Positions 53,276-64,000 of a stretch of 64,000 nucleotides of DNA are shown here, one piece after another. The notes below the pieces were generated by a model. That model was given only the letters and a program-made list of their open reading frames with translations. It ran no database searches and was not told where the DNA came from. This DNA is from Rubinisphaera margarita. Lineage in GTDB: Bacteria > Planctomycetota > Planctomycetia > Planctomycetales > Planctomycetaceae. The position numbers and the translations under genes are program-made. Numbering within the stretch: position 1 is the first letter of the stretch; every line of letters begins with the position of its first letter. The DNA lies in assembly GCF_022267515.1 (NCBI RefSeq), contig NZ_JAKFGB010000009.1:186001-250000 (forward strand), written 5' to 3'.

Positions 53276-54886
53276 TCAGCGTCGCCAGCGAGCCAGCAAC
53301 ATCGCGAGGAAGGCTGTGCCGCAGACGATGATTGTCAGATGGGTCGATGAGACCGCGTTTTCGAGCTGAGCGTTCTGCTTAAGCTCATCTTCGTCGATCA
53401 GCAGGGGCGATTCCCTGATTACAGGAGCGGTGGTCACGGTGGCGTCGCCGAAGGAGGCCGCGAATTCATCGAAATTATCGTCCTGCTCAGCCGAGGCGGC
53501 TCCTCCCGGAGCGATCAGCAGGGGGGCCTTCGATCCGCTGTCTCCCAGAACGATCGGGGGAGCGGAAGACGTCTCGAGTTGGGGCGCGCCCAGCATGGGA
53601 ACCGAATCGGCTGTCCCGCTGATCATCTGGTGGGCGTCGTCTTCAACCGGGACGTCTCCGAGGCGAACAATGTCTTCATCACGTGGGATCGTTTCAGGTT
53701 TCCGCGGCGTTTGCGGGGATCCGAGCACCGGCGGCTGCGGCGTCGAATTTTGTAGCTTCGGCTGCGAAACGGGCTCCTGTCCGGCCGGCGTGATCACGGG
53801 CAGTTGAGCCGGGCGGTTGGCCAGGACCGTTGATTCGGCAAACTGCGCGATCGAGTCCTTCTTTTCCGGGGCGGGTTGCGGCGTGTTGATCCAGTCACGG
53901 CTCAGATCGATGACGACCGGAGCAGGCAATTCGGATTCGACCAGTGCGGTTCCGGGCTGCGGCTGGATGACCACGGCGGCCGTGCGACGCTGATCGCGGA
54001 CTTCCTGCCGAGCCTTCATTTCTGCCAGAACCTGTTCAGCAGTCACTTCTTCCGGCGTCAGCACCGACTGGGTTTTCTGAATGACGGTGTGAGCGGTTTC
54101 CGCGATCTTCTGGGATCCGATCCGGCTGCCTTCATGTGCCACATTGGTGGCCTTCGACAGGATGTCTTTCATCCGATCGACCACGGGAGCAGCGTTGGCT
54201 GTTCCGGTCGCCCAGGGAAATTCTTCATCGCCGGAAGCCATCGGTTCGGCTTCGGTAACAGAAGTCTGAGCCGGTGTGATGACTGGTTCAATGGAGGCCA
54301 CATCCGCGACCGAGGTTTCCAGCTGCACGACGAATTCTTCGGCGGGCTGGCTCTGTTCAGTGGAGGAGGGGAGCGAATCGAGCTTAGTTGTCGTGGAGTT
54401 CAACTCTTCGAGGCTGCTGCGGAGTGCATCCAGATTCGACTCTCCTGCATCGACCGACGAGACGAGTTCCTGATAGGTCCCGATTTTCGTCGACTCGGCT
54501 TTTCCAGAGTCGGCCATCTTTTCCTGAATCAGGAAAGCGGCATCGAGTTCGTCGGAAGATTCGCTCTGGGAGCGGGAAACATTGAGAACCCCTGAACTTG
54601 CTGTGTTCAATTCCGCTTCCAGCTGTTCATAGCTGAGCTCGGCGTGTCCCTCTCCGAGGTTGATTTGATTCTGAGCGACATGCGGCAGATCGGCACTGGA
54701 AACCGGAGTCGACTCAAGCGGTCGTTCCAGCTCGACTTCCGCCGTGCCGGGCTCTTCAGCTTTGGAGCCGAACCCGGGAAAGCTGAACCCCTTCCCGATA
54801 CATCCGCAGATACAGACAGCCAGCGACAGGCTCAATGCGAGGCTGATCGGTTGAAGTTGTCGACGGCCAAGGCTTAATCCAGGCAT
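53276..54886 (-). CDS. Large envelope protein with lipoprotein-like signal and C-terminal membrane anchor
   Basis: 536 residues. The N-terminus is a hydrophobic signal (LQPISLALSLSLAVCICGC) whose cysteines could act as a lipobox for the signal peptidase II encoded at 29358. The body is long, low in complexity and rich in Glu, Ser, Pro, Thr and Val, with a helical stretch around KDILSKATNVAHEG. The C-terminus has a hydrophobic segment followed by RWRR, like a sorting or anchor sequence. No family is recognised. The ATG at 54886 follows GAGGAAGAGTACG. It may be a structural envelope protein. Confidence 0.7.
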   Translation of the reverse strand: MPGLSLGRRQLQPISLALSLSLAVCICGCIGKGFSFPGFGSKAEEPGTAEVELERPLESTPVSSADLPHVAQNQINLGEGHAELSYEQLEAELNTASSGVLNVSRSQSESSDELDAAFLIQEKMADSGKAESTKIGTYQELVSSVDAGESNLDALRSSLEELNSTTTKLDSLPSSTEQSQPAEEFVVQLETSVADVASIEPVITPAQTSVTEAEPMASGDEEFPWATGTANAAPVVDRMKDILSKATNVAHEGSRIGSQKIAETAHTVIQKTQSVLTPEEVTAEQVLAEMKARQEVRDQRRTAAVVIQPQPGTALVESELPAPVVIDLSRDWINTPQPAPEKKDSIAQFAESTVLANRPAQLPVITPAGQEPVSQPKLQNSTPQPPVLGSPQTPRKPETIPRDEDIVRLGDVPVEDDAHQMISGTADSVPMLGAPQLETSSAPPIVLGDSGSKAPLLIAPGGAASAEQDDNFDEFAASFGDATVTTAPVIRESPLLIDEDELKQNAQLENAVSSTHLTIIVCGTAFLAMLLARWRR

Positions 54887-55294
54887 CGTACTCTTCCTCA
54901 TGAAAAATTGTCGGCCTGCGGGGCGCATTACGGTTGCCGAACCGACCCGGGAATTCCGACGCTGACGACTCCTCCGGGAACCGACATCGCTAGGGCGAAG
55001 TTCATGTCCGACGTTTTCTGCTGAGAATGACCGAATTGCCGAACAACACGGAAATTCCTGTCTCATGACGTGTATCGACGAGGCCGATTGCGCCACCTGA
55101 ACAAATCCAGTTCGCTTTGTCATCTCGACCTATCTATCCCATCTTCGTGCAGGCGTCCCTGAGAAATCGCGGCAGACTTGCCGAACTGCACCGGATTGGG
55201 GACGATCTGTGTCGCATGTCCGCCAATTTATGCGTGGACGATTAGCATGAATTCTCGTTTATGCTACAAGCCACCCCTCTGAGGAGATTCACTG
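54887..55294. other. Divergent intergenic region between the envelope protein and the fusion enzyme gene
   Basis: 408 bases between divergent genes with no supported gene. Promoters for both should lie here; no clear -35/-10 pair could be assigned. Confidence 0.4.
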
Positions 55295-57019
55295 ATGATA
55301 CGTATATTGCTGATTGGTTTTTCTGTCGCGCTGTTGGCGGTGGCTGCGGCGTACGGAGCGGAACCGGTCGTCGATCGCGATCAGGACCTGGAACTCATCC
55401 GCAGCGACTTCGGTCTTGCCGATGGTCCTTCCTGGAATGACCGGGGCGTGCTCTACGTGCCCGACGTGAAGGGACAGAAGCTGTTCCAGTACTCGCCGCG
55501 TCAACAGAAGTGGACCAGCGTGCTTTCCGACGAGTTCCGGATCAGCGCGACGTTCTTCAACGGCGGAGAACTCTACGTCTCTGACAACGCGAACAGCCGT
55601 ATCGCCGTGCTGGATGGCAAAGAGCTGAAGACCGTTTATCAGCACGATCCCGACATCAAGCCCCCCGCTCGCCCGAACGACCTGGTCGTCGATGTGCATG
55701 GCGGGATCTATTACACGCTGACTGCTCGCGGTGAGGTTTGCTACATCACCCCGGATCACAAGACCTCGACCGTAGTCGGAAAGGTTGACGCTCCCAACGG
55801 GATTATCCTCTCGCCGAGCGAGTCGATCCTGTACGTGTCGGCTTATGCGGCCAAGGAAATCTGGGCATTCGACGTTAAGGAGCCCGGCACTCTCTCGGAA
55901 GGACGCAAGTTCGCGGTCATGGACGATGGTCCTGAAAAAGGTGCCGATGGCATGTGCACCGATCGCGCCGGGAATGTCTACTGCTGTGGAGCCACCGATG
56001 TCTGGATCTGGAATCCGGAAGGAAAACTGCTCGACAAACTCACAACGCCGACACGTCCGATCAACTGTACCTTCGGCGATCCCGAGATGCAGTCTCTGTA
56101 TATCACGGGCTTTGGCGGACTCTACCGACAGGCGATGAATATCAGTGGTCGCTCTCCGGAGCCCGAGCAGAAGACTTCTTCCCGGGAGGACCGACGCCTC
56201 AATACGGTGATCCCCGACGGAATCGAAGCCCATCGCAACGTCCCGTATGCCGAGTACGGCTCGCGGAAGCTGCTGGCTGACCTGTTCGTTCCGACCGCGG
56301 CCAGTCAGAACCCGGCTGTGATCGTTGTCCATGGCGGAGGTTGGGTGAAAGGCGACAAAACCAAATTTCGGGCCATGGCCATTGCGCTGGCGGAACGCGG
56401 CTATACCACGATGGCGATTGAGTATCGACTCGGTGGTGAGGAGAAGTTCCCGGCTGCCAGCCATGACTGCAGTGCCGCAGTGCGTTTCCTGCGTGCCCAC
56501 GCCGAGCAGTTCCGTATTAATCCTGATCAGATCGGAGCGATCGGAGGATCAGCAGGCGGACACCTCGTGGGACTCATGGCCACCGGGTCCGATGTCAGCG
56601 AGTTGCAGGGTTCTGGCGGCTGGAACGATCAACCGTCGCGCCTTCAGGCGGCTATCGTCATGGCTGGTCCACTGGAGATGACAACCGGGAGCGTGGCGGA
56701 TCGGTCGCGCACTCAACCGCAGTCGTTTTCGAACGTCTGGCTGGGACAATCCATCGATCAGGCTCCTGAACTCTATGAGCTTGCCGATGTGTGTCAAAAG
56801 ATTTCGGCGGACGACTGTCCGATCCTGTTCCTCGTCGGAGAACTGGATCATCCGGAACGCAATGAACTGTCGCGTGAGCGACTCAAGAAGCATTCTATCG
56901 CAACCGATGTAACGATTTATGCGGGCGCTCGACATGGCTGCTGGAATCAACTCCCGTGGTTCGACCAGGTGGTCGAGGATACGGATCGATTCTTCCGGAG
57001 TCATCTGCAGACTCAATGA
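55295..57019 (+). CDS. Secreted SMP-30/gluconolactonase-like domain fused to an alpha/beta hydrolase
   Basis: 574 residues. A signal peptide (MIRILLIGFSVALLAVAAAYG) is followed by a six-bladed propeller of the SMP-30/gluconolactonase type at about 25-295, with GLADGPSWNDRGVLYVPD and ARPNDLVVDVHGGIYYT. The second domain, about 310-574, is a BD-FAE-like esterase with HGGGW near 345, nucleophile Ser419 in GGSAGG, and likely Asp and His in GELDHPE and ARHGCWN. The fusion suggests sugar lactone opening coupled to ester removal outside the cytoplasm. ATG at 55295 follows GAGGAGATTCACTG. Confidence 0.9.
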   Translation: MIRILLIGFSVALLAVAAAYGAEPVVDRDQDLELIRSDFGLADGPSWNDRGVLYVPDVKGQKLFQYSPRQQKWTSVLSDEFRISATFFNGGELYVSDNANSRIAVLDGKELKTVYQHDPDIKPPARPNDLVVDVHGGIYYTLTARGEVCYITPDHKTSTVVGKVDAPNGIILSPSESILYVSAYAAKEIWAFDVKEPGTLSEGRKFAVMDDGPEKGADGMCTDRAGNVYCCGATDVWIWNPEGKLLDKLTTPTRPINCTFGDPEMQSLYITGFGGLYRQAMNISGRSPEPEQKTSSREDRRLNTVIPDGIEAHRNVPYAEYGSRKLLADLFVPTAASQNPAVIVVHGGGWVKGDKTKFRAMAIALAERGYTTMAIEYRLGGEEKFPAASHDCSAAVRFLRAHAEQFRINPDQIGAIGGSAGGHLVGLMATGSDVSELQGSGGWNDQPSRLQAAIVMAGPLEMTTGSVADRSRTQPQSFSNVWLGQSIDQAPELYELADVCQKISADDCPILFLVGELDHPERNELSRERLKKHSIATDVTIYAGARHGCWNQLPWFDQVVEDTDRFFRSHLQTQ

Positions 57020-57094
57020 TGATCCTGTCAGGGATCTGCCTGCATGCCCGCTCGCAAATTCGCTATAACCAGAGTGGACTGACAGGGTACCAGC

Positions 57095-58123
57095 ATGCCG
57101 GCCATGGAGCGGGTTCGACGCCTGCTGCAAATTGTAGCACTCCTGCAATCGGGAAAGACCGTCAACGCCCCCGACCTCGCACGCGAGTGCGGGGTCTCCC
57201 GGCGAACGATCTTTCGGGACATCGAGAACCTTCGGGACTCCGGTCTCCGGATCGAGTTTGACGAGAAGAAGCAGACCTATCGCTTCGAACAGTCTCGGTT
57301 TATCCTGCCGGCCGATCTCACAGGGGACGAAGTCCTTTCCCTGCTCGTGGTCTGTCAGGATCTGGCTGATGCCCGAACCGGGATTCCTTATCTGGAGTCC
57401 GCCCGCACCGCGGCCTTCAAACTGGCCAGTGTTCTCCCCCGTGAAATTCGGCAGACCGTCTCTGAAGTGCTGGATATGTATAAGGTCACGCTCGATGCCC
57501 GGGCGAACCTCGAGGATACCCGCACGTTCTACGAGCAGATCGGGAAGGCCATGAAAGCCCGGTCACCCGTCCAGATCAAGTACGACAGCTTCACGGATCA
57601 GCGACCGGTTTCGACACAGCTCAGTCCCTACTGCTTTCACTTCTGCCATCGCAGCTGGTATGTCATTGGTCGGTCATCGCGGCATCGACAGATCCGCACG
57701 TTTCATCTGAAACGGTTCGAAAGTGTTCGCGTCCTCTCCACGAAAACGTACAAGATTCCTGCCCGCTTTTCGCTGGAATCCTACTTCGGCAACGCGTGGC
57801 GAATGATTCGCGAAAAGAGCCAGCCGCGTCATGTCGTGGTCCGCTTTGCGCCGAAAACTGCTGGCAATGTCGCTGAAGTTCAATGGCACAAGACACAGCG
57901 GATCGTCTCCCATGACGATGGCAGTATCGATTTTCATGTCGATGTCGAGGGCCTCGACGAGATCTCCTGGTGGATTCTCGGCTACGGTGACACCGCTGAG
58001 GTTCTGGAACCGCATGAACTGCGGGAGAAAATCGAACGTCACGCACGCGGGATGCTGAATCACTACGCGCGAGCCGACGGACCTCGTCCCGGCGGAAGAA
58101 TCACCGAGTCTTCTTCGTCGTAA
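57095..58123 (+). CDS. YafY-type transcriptional regulator with WYL domain
   Basis: 342 residues. The N-terminus is a winged helix of the HTH_11/DeoR kind (VRRLLQIVALLQSGKTVNAP then CGVSRRTIFRDIENL). The C-terminal two thirds contain the WYL ligand-sensing region, here with SWYVIGRSS, and a WCX-like end. WYL proteins often sense nucleic acids or second messengers and control stress or defence genes. The target cannot be told. The last 61 bases overlap, on the opposite strand, the end of the ClC gene. Confidence 0.87.
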   Translation: MPAMERVRRLLQIVALLQSGKTVNAPDLARECGVSRRTIFRDIENLRDSGLRIEFDEKKQTYRFEQSRFILPADLTGDEVLSLLVVCQDLADARTGIPYLESARTAAFKLASVLPREIRQTVSEVLDMYKVTLDARANLEDTRTFYEQIGKAMKARSPVQIKYDSFTDQRPVSTQLSPYCFHFCHRSWYVIGRSSRHRQIRTFHLKRFESVRVLSTKTYKIPARFSLESYFGNAWRMIREKSQPRHVVVRFAPKTAGNVAEVQWHKTQRIVSHDDGSIDFHVDVEGLDEISWWILGYGDTAEVLEPHELREKIERHARGMLNHYARADGPRPGGRITESSSS

Positions 58124-59985
58124 GTCTTCTTCAGATCAACGACGCGCCGGTTATAGCAGGAGATCGTCTCTTTGCGCCCCAGCATTCCGAGAATGCGGCC
58201 TTTGTCGGTCGAGGAAACAACCGGCAGCTCATCGAGGTTGTTCGATGTAAAGTGCCGCAGAGCTGTGTTGAGGTTGTCGTCCGGCGTAATGGTGATGGGG
58301 TTGAGCGTCATCACATCTTCGGCATTGGCGAGCCGCCAGATTGTTTCATTGTAGAGATAGGCCCGGACGTCATCCGACGAGAAAATGCCGACAAGCCGTC
58401 CGTTGTCGTCGACGACCGGATAAGAGTGCTGCTGAGTATCGGCCACGATGTGCACAATCTTTTCGAGAGGCGTTGAGCGAGCGATCATCCGCAGTGTTCC
58501 CTTGCGGTAGACATCTTCAACCGGAATTCCTTCGAGCACATCGATGATGAAATCACCACGATGGGCCGGCGACTCGAGCCGGGTCGGCACCTGTTGACGA
58601 TACAGATTGTGCCGCCGCATCAGCAGAAAACAGAGCGTTGACACCCACATCGTGGGGATGAGCAGCTTATATTCCCCGGTCAGTTCCGAAACCATGATGA
58701 TGGTCGAGATGGGAGCGTTCGCGCAGCCGGCGAAGAATCCGGCCATGCCGACGATCCCGTAGGCCTGAGTCTGATGGATCAGTCCGTCCGGAAAGAGCGG
58801 CTGCAGAAATTGAGCGACCGCCACTCCCGTACATCCGCCGATCACCATCGACGGTCCGAACAGGCCGCCTGAACCGCCAGACCCCACGGTCAGCGATGTG
58901 GTAAGGATCTTGCCGAATACGACCACGAGCAGAATCGGAATCGCGACCGGCTGTTCTCCGGTGAGCACATATTGCAGCGTGCCGTAACCGGTCCCGACAA
59001 CTCCAAGCACCGTCCCCTGCTGGTCGAAGCTGTAGTAAAGAATCAGAGCCGCCACACCAGAGAGGAACGCTCCGCAGGCAACTCGCGTCCAGAATGGAAT
59101 CTTCAGGGAATCGAAGAACGTCCTCAGTCCGTGAAAGCTGGTGATGAAGGTGATGCCGGCCAGAATCAGAGCCACCGCCATGATGGTGTACGGCACGAGT
59201 TCGAGCGGCGTGAAGAACTGAAACCGCAGTTGTTCGCCGAACATCGGTGTGTAGCGAATCTCAGGCGGCAGCAGCATCGAGTAGATGCCGTAGCTGATAA
59301 TCGAGGACATGGCAGCCGGGACAATCACCTCGGCTTCGAACTCGGCATCGCGGTAGAGAATCTCAGCCGCGAAGAGAGCTCCCGCCAGCGGAGCACGGAA
59401 AATCGCCCCGACACCGGCTCCCATTCCGGCCGCCAGCAGAATCCGACGATCCCGTTTTGTGAGATGCAGCCGTTGTCCGAGCCAGACACCAATAGCGGCT
59501 CCAATCTGAGCGATCGGGCCTTCGCGGCCCCCGGAACTTCCTGTCCCCAGCGTGATTGCCGTGGCGACAGTCTTCACCCAGATGATATTGGAACGAATGT
59601 AACCTCGCTGATGATGAAACGCGGTGATCGCCGCTCCGGTTCCCGGTCCGGCTGCGTCGGGAGCGAAGTATTGAACGATCAACCCGGACAGTGAAGCGCC
59701 GACCGTAATCACGAGCAGCAGGATCCAGGGGTTGAACGCAATGAGTTCGGGAATCCAGCTTTCAAAGGGATTGAACTCGCCAATCGCACTGCCGGGGTAG
59801 AAGCCAGCGGCCATCCGCAGGCAGACCGAACCGATCAGAGTGGTCAGGTGGTCGAAGATAATCGCGGCAAGACCGGCGGAGATCCCGAGCAGAATGGAGA
59901 GCAGGAACCACTTCCCCGAGACCTGAAACTCAGCCGACTCCGTTCGGTGAACGAATCGAGTCAACCAGTCACGAAGAAGATCCAT
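58063..59985 (-). CDS. ClC-family chloride channel or antiporter with CBS domains
   Basis: 640 residues. The membrane part (about 20-440) has the ClC selectivity motifs: GPGTGAAI, GREGPIAQIG with the gating glutamate, and GSGGSGGLFGPSMVIGG. The C-terminal 130 residues hold two CBS domains (around VEDVYRKGTLRMIARSTPLE and EDVMTLNPITITPDDN), which bind adenosyl ligands to regulate transport. Members move Cl- or exchange it for H+. The ATG at 59985 is chosen since it starts just before the first helices. The 3' end overlaps the WYL gene. Confidence 0.93.
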   Translation of the reverse strand: MDLLRDWLTRFVHRTESAEFQVSGKWFLLSILLGISAGLAAIIFDHLTTLIGSVCLRMAAGFYPGSAIGEFNPFESWIPELIAFNPWILLLVITVGASLSGLIVQYFAPDAAGPGTGAAITAFHHQRGYIRSNIIWVKTVATAITLGTGSSGGREGPIAQIGAAIGVWLGQRLHLTKRDRRILLAAGMGAGVGAIFRAPLAGALFAAEILYRDAEFEAEVIVPAAMSSIISYGIYSMLLPPEIRYTPMFGEQLRFQFFTPLELVPYTIMAVALILAGITFITSFHGLRTFFDSLKIPFWTRVACGAFLSGVAALILYYSFDQQGTVLGVVGTGYGTLQYVLTGEQPVAIPILLVVVFGKILTTSLTVGSGGSGGLFGPSMVIGGCTGVAVAQFLQPLFPDGLIHQTQAYGIVGMAGFFAGCANAPISTIIMVSELTGEYKLLIPTMWVSTLCFLLMRRHNLYRQQVPTRLESPAHRGDFIIDVLEGIPVEDVYRKGTLRMIARSTPLEKIVHIVADTQQHSYPVVDDNGRLVGIFSSDDVRAYLYNETIWRLANAEDVMTLNPITITPDDNLNTALRHFTSNNLDELPVVSSTDKGRILGMLGRKETISCYNRRVVDLKKTYDEEDSVILPPGRGPSARA

Positions 59986-60106
59986 GGAGAAGTAGCCGGG
60001 AGGAAGAGAGAGCAAGGCGTTTTTACATTGACTATGTCGAACACTATCATTGTCCTGACCCGGCTTCAAGGAGCCACTCCCGTTCCCTCACTTTCAGCCT
60101 CTCGTC

Positions 60107-60805
60107 ATGAATCTTCTTGGAATCGAATGCACCGGACGCCGCAGCTCTGTCGCACTGCTGCGCGACGGGCAACCGCCGGTCGTCCGTTCACTGATGCAAA
60201 ACGGTAAGCCGGCGACCCAGTTTCTCGTCTCGACGGTCAGGGAACTCTGTCAGAATTCGGGCATCAACCCCCGGGAACTGGAGCTGTTGGCCATCACCAA
60301 AGGCCCCGGAAGCTTCACCGGACTTCGCATCGGCCTCACATTTGCCAAGACGTTCGCCTGGGCCAATAGCTGCATTCTCAAAGCGATCCCCACCTTCGCT
60401 GCGACCGTTGAGGGGATGCCGGCGGAACGAAAGATCGTCGAAGTCGTGGAGGATCTCCGACGCGGTCAGGTCGCCTGGCAGAGATTCGAGTTTGCCGACC
60501 AGACGTGGCGATCAGTCAATTCCCTGCAGATGGAAGACCTCGACAGCTGGCGACAGCGCGACCACACCCATGTCTATCACGCCGGTGCCGGGCTTGAACG
60601 TCTCGCCACGCAGCTCCCAGATCGGGAATGGCCCGCTGACTGGCCCCGGGTTCCGGAAGACGAATGGATGCCCGACGCGCTGCAGGTCGCCACACTCGGT
60701 CGGCGGCTATACGAGTCGGAAGGGGGCGACGACCCGTTTCAGGTCACGCCGATCTACGTTCGCAAGAGTGCCGCCGAGGAGCGGGCCGACGCACGCGAGG
60801 CGTAA
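60107..60805 (+). CDS. tsaB: tRNA threonylcarbamoyladenosine biosynthesis protein TsaB
   Basis: 232 residues. TsaB joins TsaD and TsaE to add threonylcarbamoyl groups to A37 of tRNAs reading ANN codons. Family marks are LLGIECTGRRSSVALL at the start and the motif KGPGSFTGLRIGLTFAKTFAW near 65-85; the C-terminal half ends in a typical PIYVRKSAAEE. It converges with pckA four bases away and diverges from the ClC gene. Confidence 0.94.
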   Translation: MNLLGIECTGRRSSVALLRDGQPPVVRSLMQNGKPATQFLVSTVRELCQNSGINPRELELLAITKGPGSFTGLRIGLTFAKTFAWANSCILKAIPTFAATVEGMPAERKIVEVVEDLRRGQVAWQRFEFADQTWRSVNSLQMEDLDSWRQRDHTHVYHAGAGLERLATQLPDREWPADWPRVPEDEWMPDALQVATLGRRLYESEGGDDPFQVTPIYVRKSAAEERADAREA

Positions 60806-60809
60806 ATGA

Positions 60810-62429
<1,620 letters not shown>

Positions 62430-62600
62430 TGTGTGAGATCCTTTGCGCCGCCCTATTGTCGAAGATCCCGGAGATTTCCACAACCGGAAATTGTTGATCT
62501 TCTTTTACAGCCCACTGGAGAAATCGGGCTCGTCCGGCTAACTTGCAACTCTGTTCAGCCCGCTCGATTGTCCCCTCCAGATCCCGGTCCAGGAACAGCC

Positions 62601-64000
<1,400 letters not shown>

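Overview
The window is about 64 kb of chromosomal DNA from a member of the Planctomycetota, probably a Planctomycetaceae-like marine or freshwater lineage. This rests on several traits seen together: a ribosomal-protein cluster with many standard members missing, an L17 with two insertions and an acidic tail, a Tat-exported GFO/IDH oxidoreductase, a formylglycine sulfatase, a gluconolactonase fused to an esterase, and loosely spaced genes separated by hairpin repeats. The phylum call is an inference from gene content; no rRNA gene is present to confirm it.

Region 1 (1-9945) is the spc/alpha part of the ribosomal super-operon: the end of rplN, then rplX, rplE, rpsH, rplF, rplR, rpsE, rplO, a terminator, secY, map, a strong sigma70-type promoter, rpmJ, rpsM, rpsK, rpoA, rplQ and a terminator. 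The usual rpsN, rpmD, adk, infA and rpsD are absent from their expected places.

Region 2 (10-30 kb) is mostly metabolism on both strands: a CobA-HemD fusion, acetolactate synthase, glycine C-acetyltransferase, an atypical Nramp-family transporter, a small carbohydrate operon (isomerase, RbsD/FucU mutarotase, ASCH protein), a GFO/IDH oxidoreductase, CoaX and GatB. It also holds an AT-richer patch with an orphan membrane-anchored beta-rich protein, a secreted esterase, a DegT aminotransferase and LspA.

Region 3 (30-45 kb) holds a GNAT/cupin gene pair, a DMT exporter, a PDZ protein, HolA, a DNA methyltransferase with a GIY-YIG-like tail, an amidohydrolase, a MazF toxin-antitoxin pair beside a tRNA-Arg(CCG) gene, GlpK, an RND/MMPL exporter and GDP-mannose dehydratase.

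Region 4 (45-64 kb) holds ThiC, a sulfatase locus bracketed by two copies of a roughly 200-bp palindromic element with a REP-associated transposase remnant, two envelope proteins of unknown function, the gluconolactonase-esterase fusion, a WYL regulator, a ClC channel, TsaB, PckA and a dicarboxylate symporter cut by the window end.

The most unusual features are the methyltransferase-GIY-YIG fusion, the palindromic elements with the transposase remnant, the orphan membrane beta-barrel candidate, the GNAT/cupin pair and the motif-less Nramp relative. No CRISPR array, rRNA, prophage or intact insertion sequence was seen.
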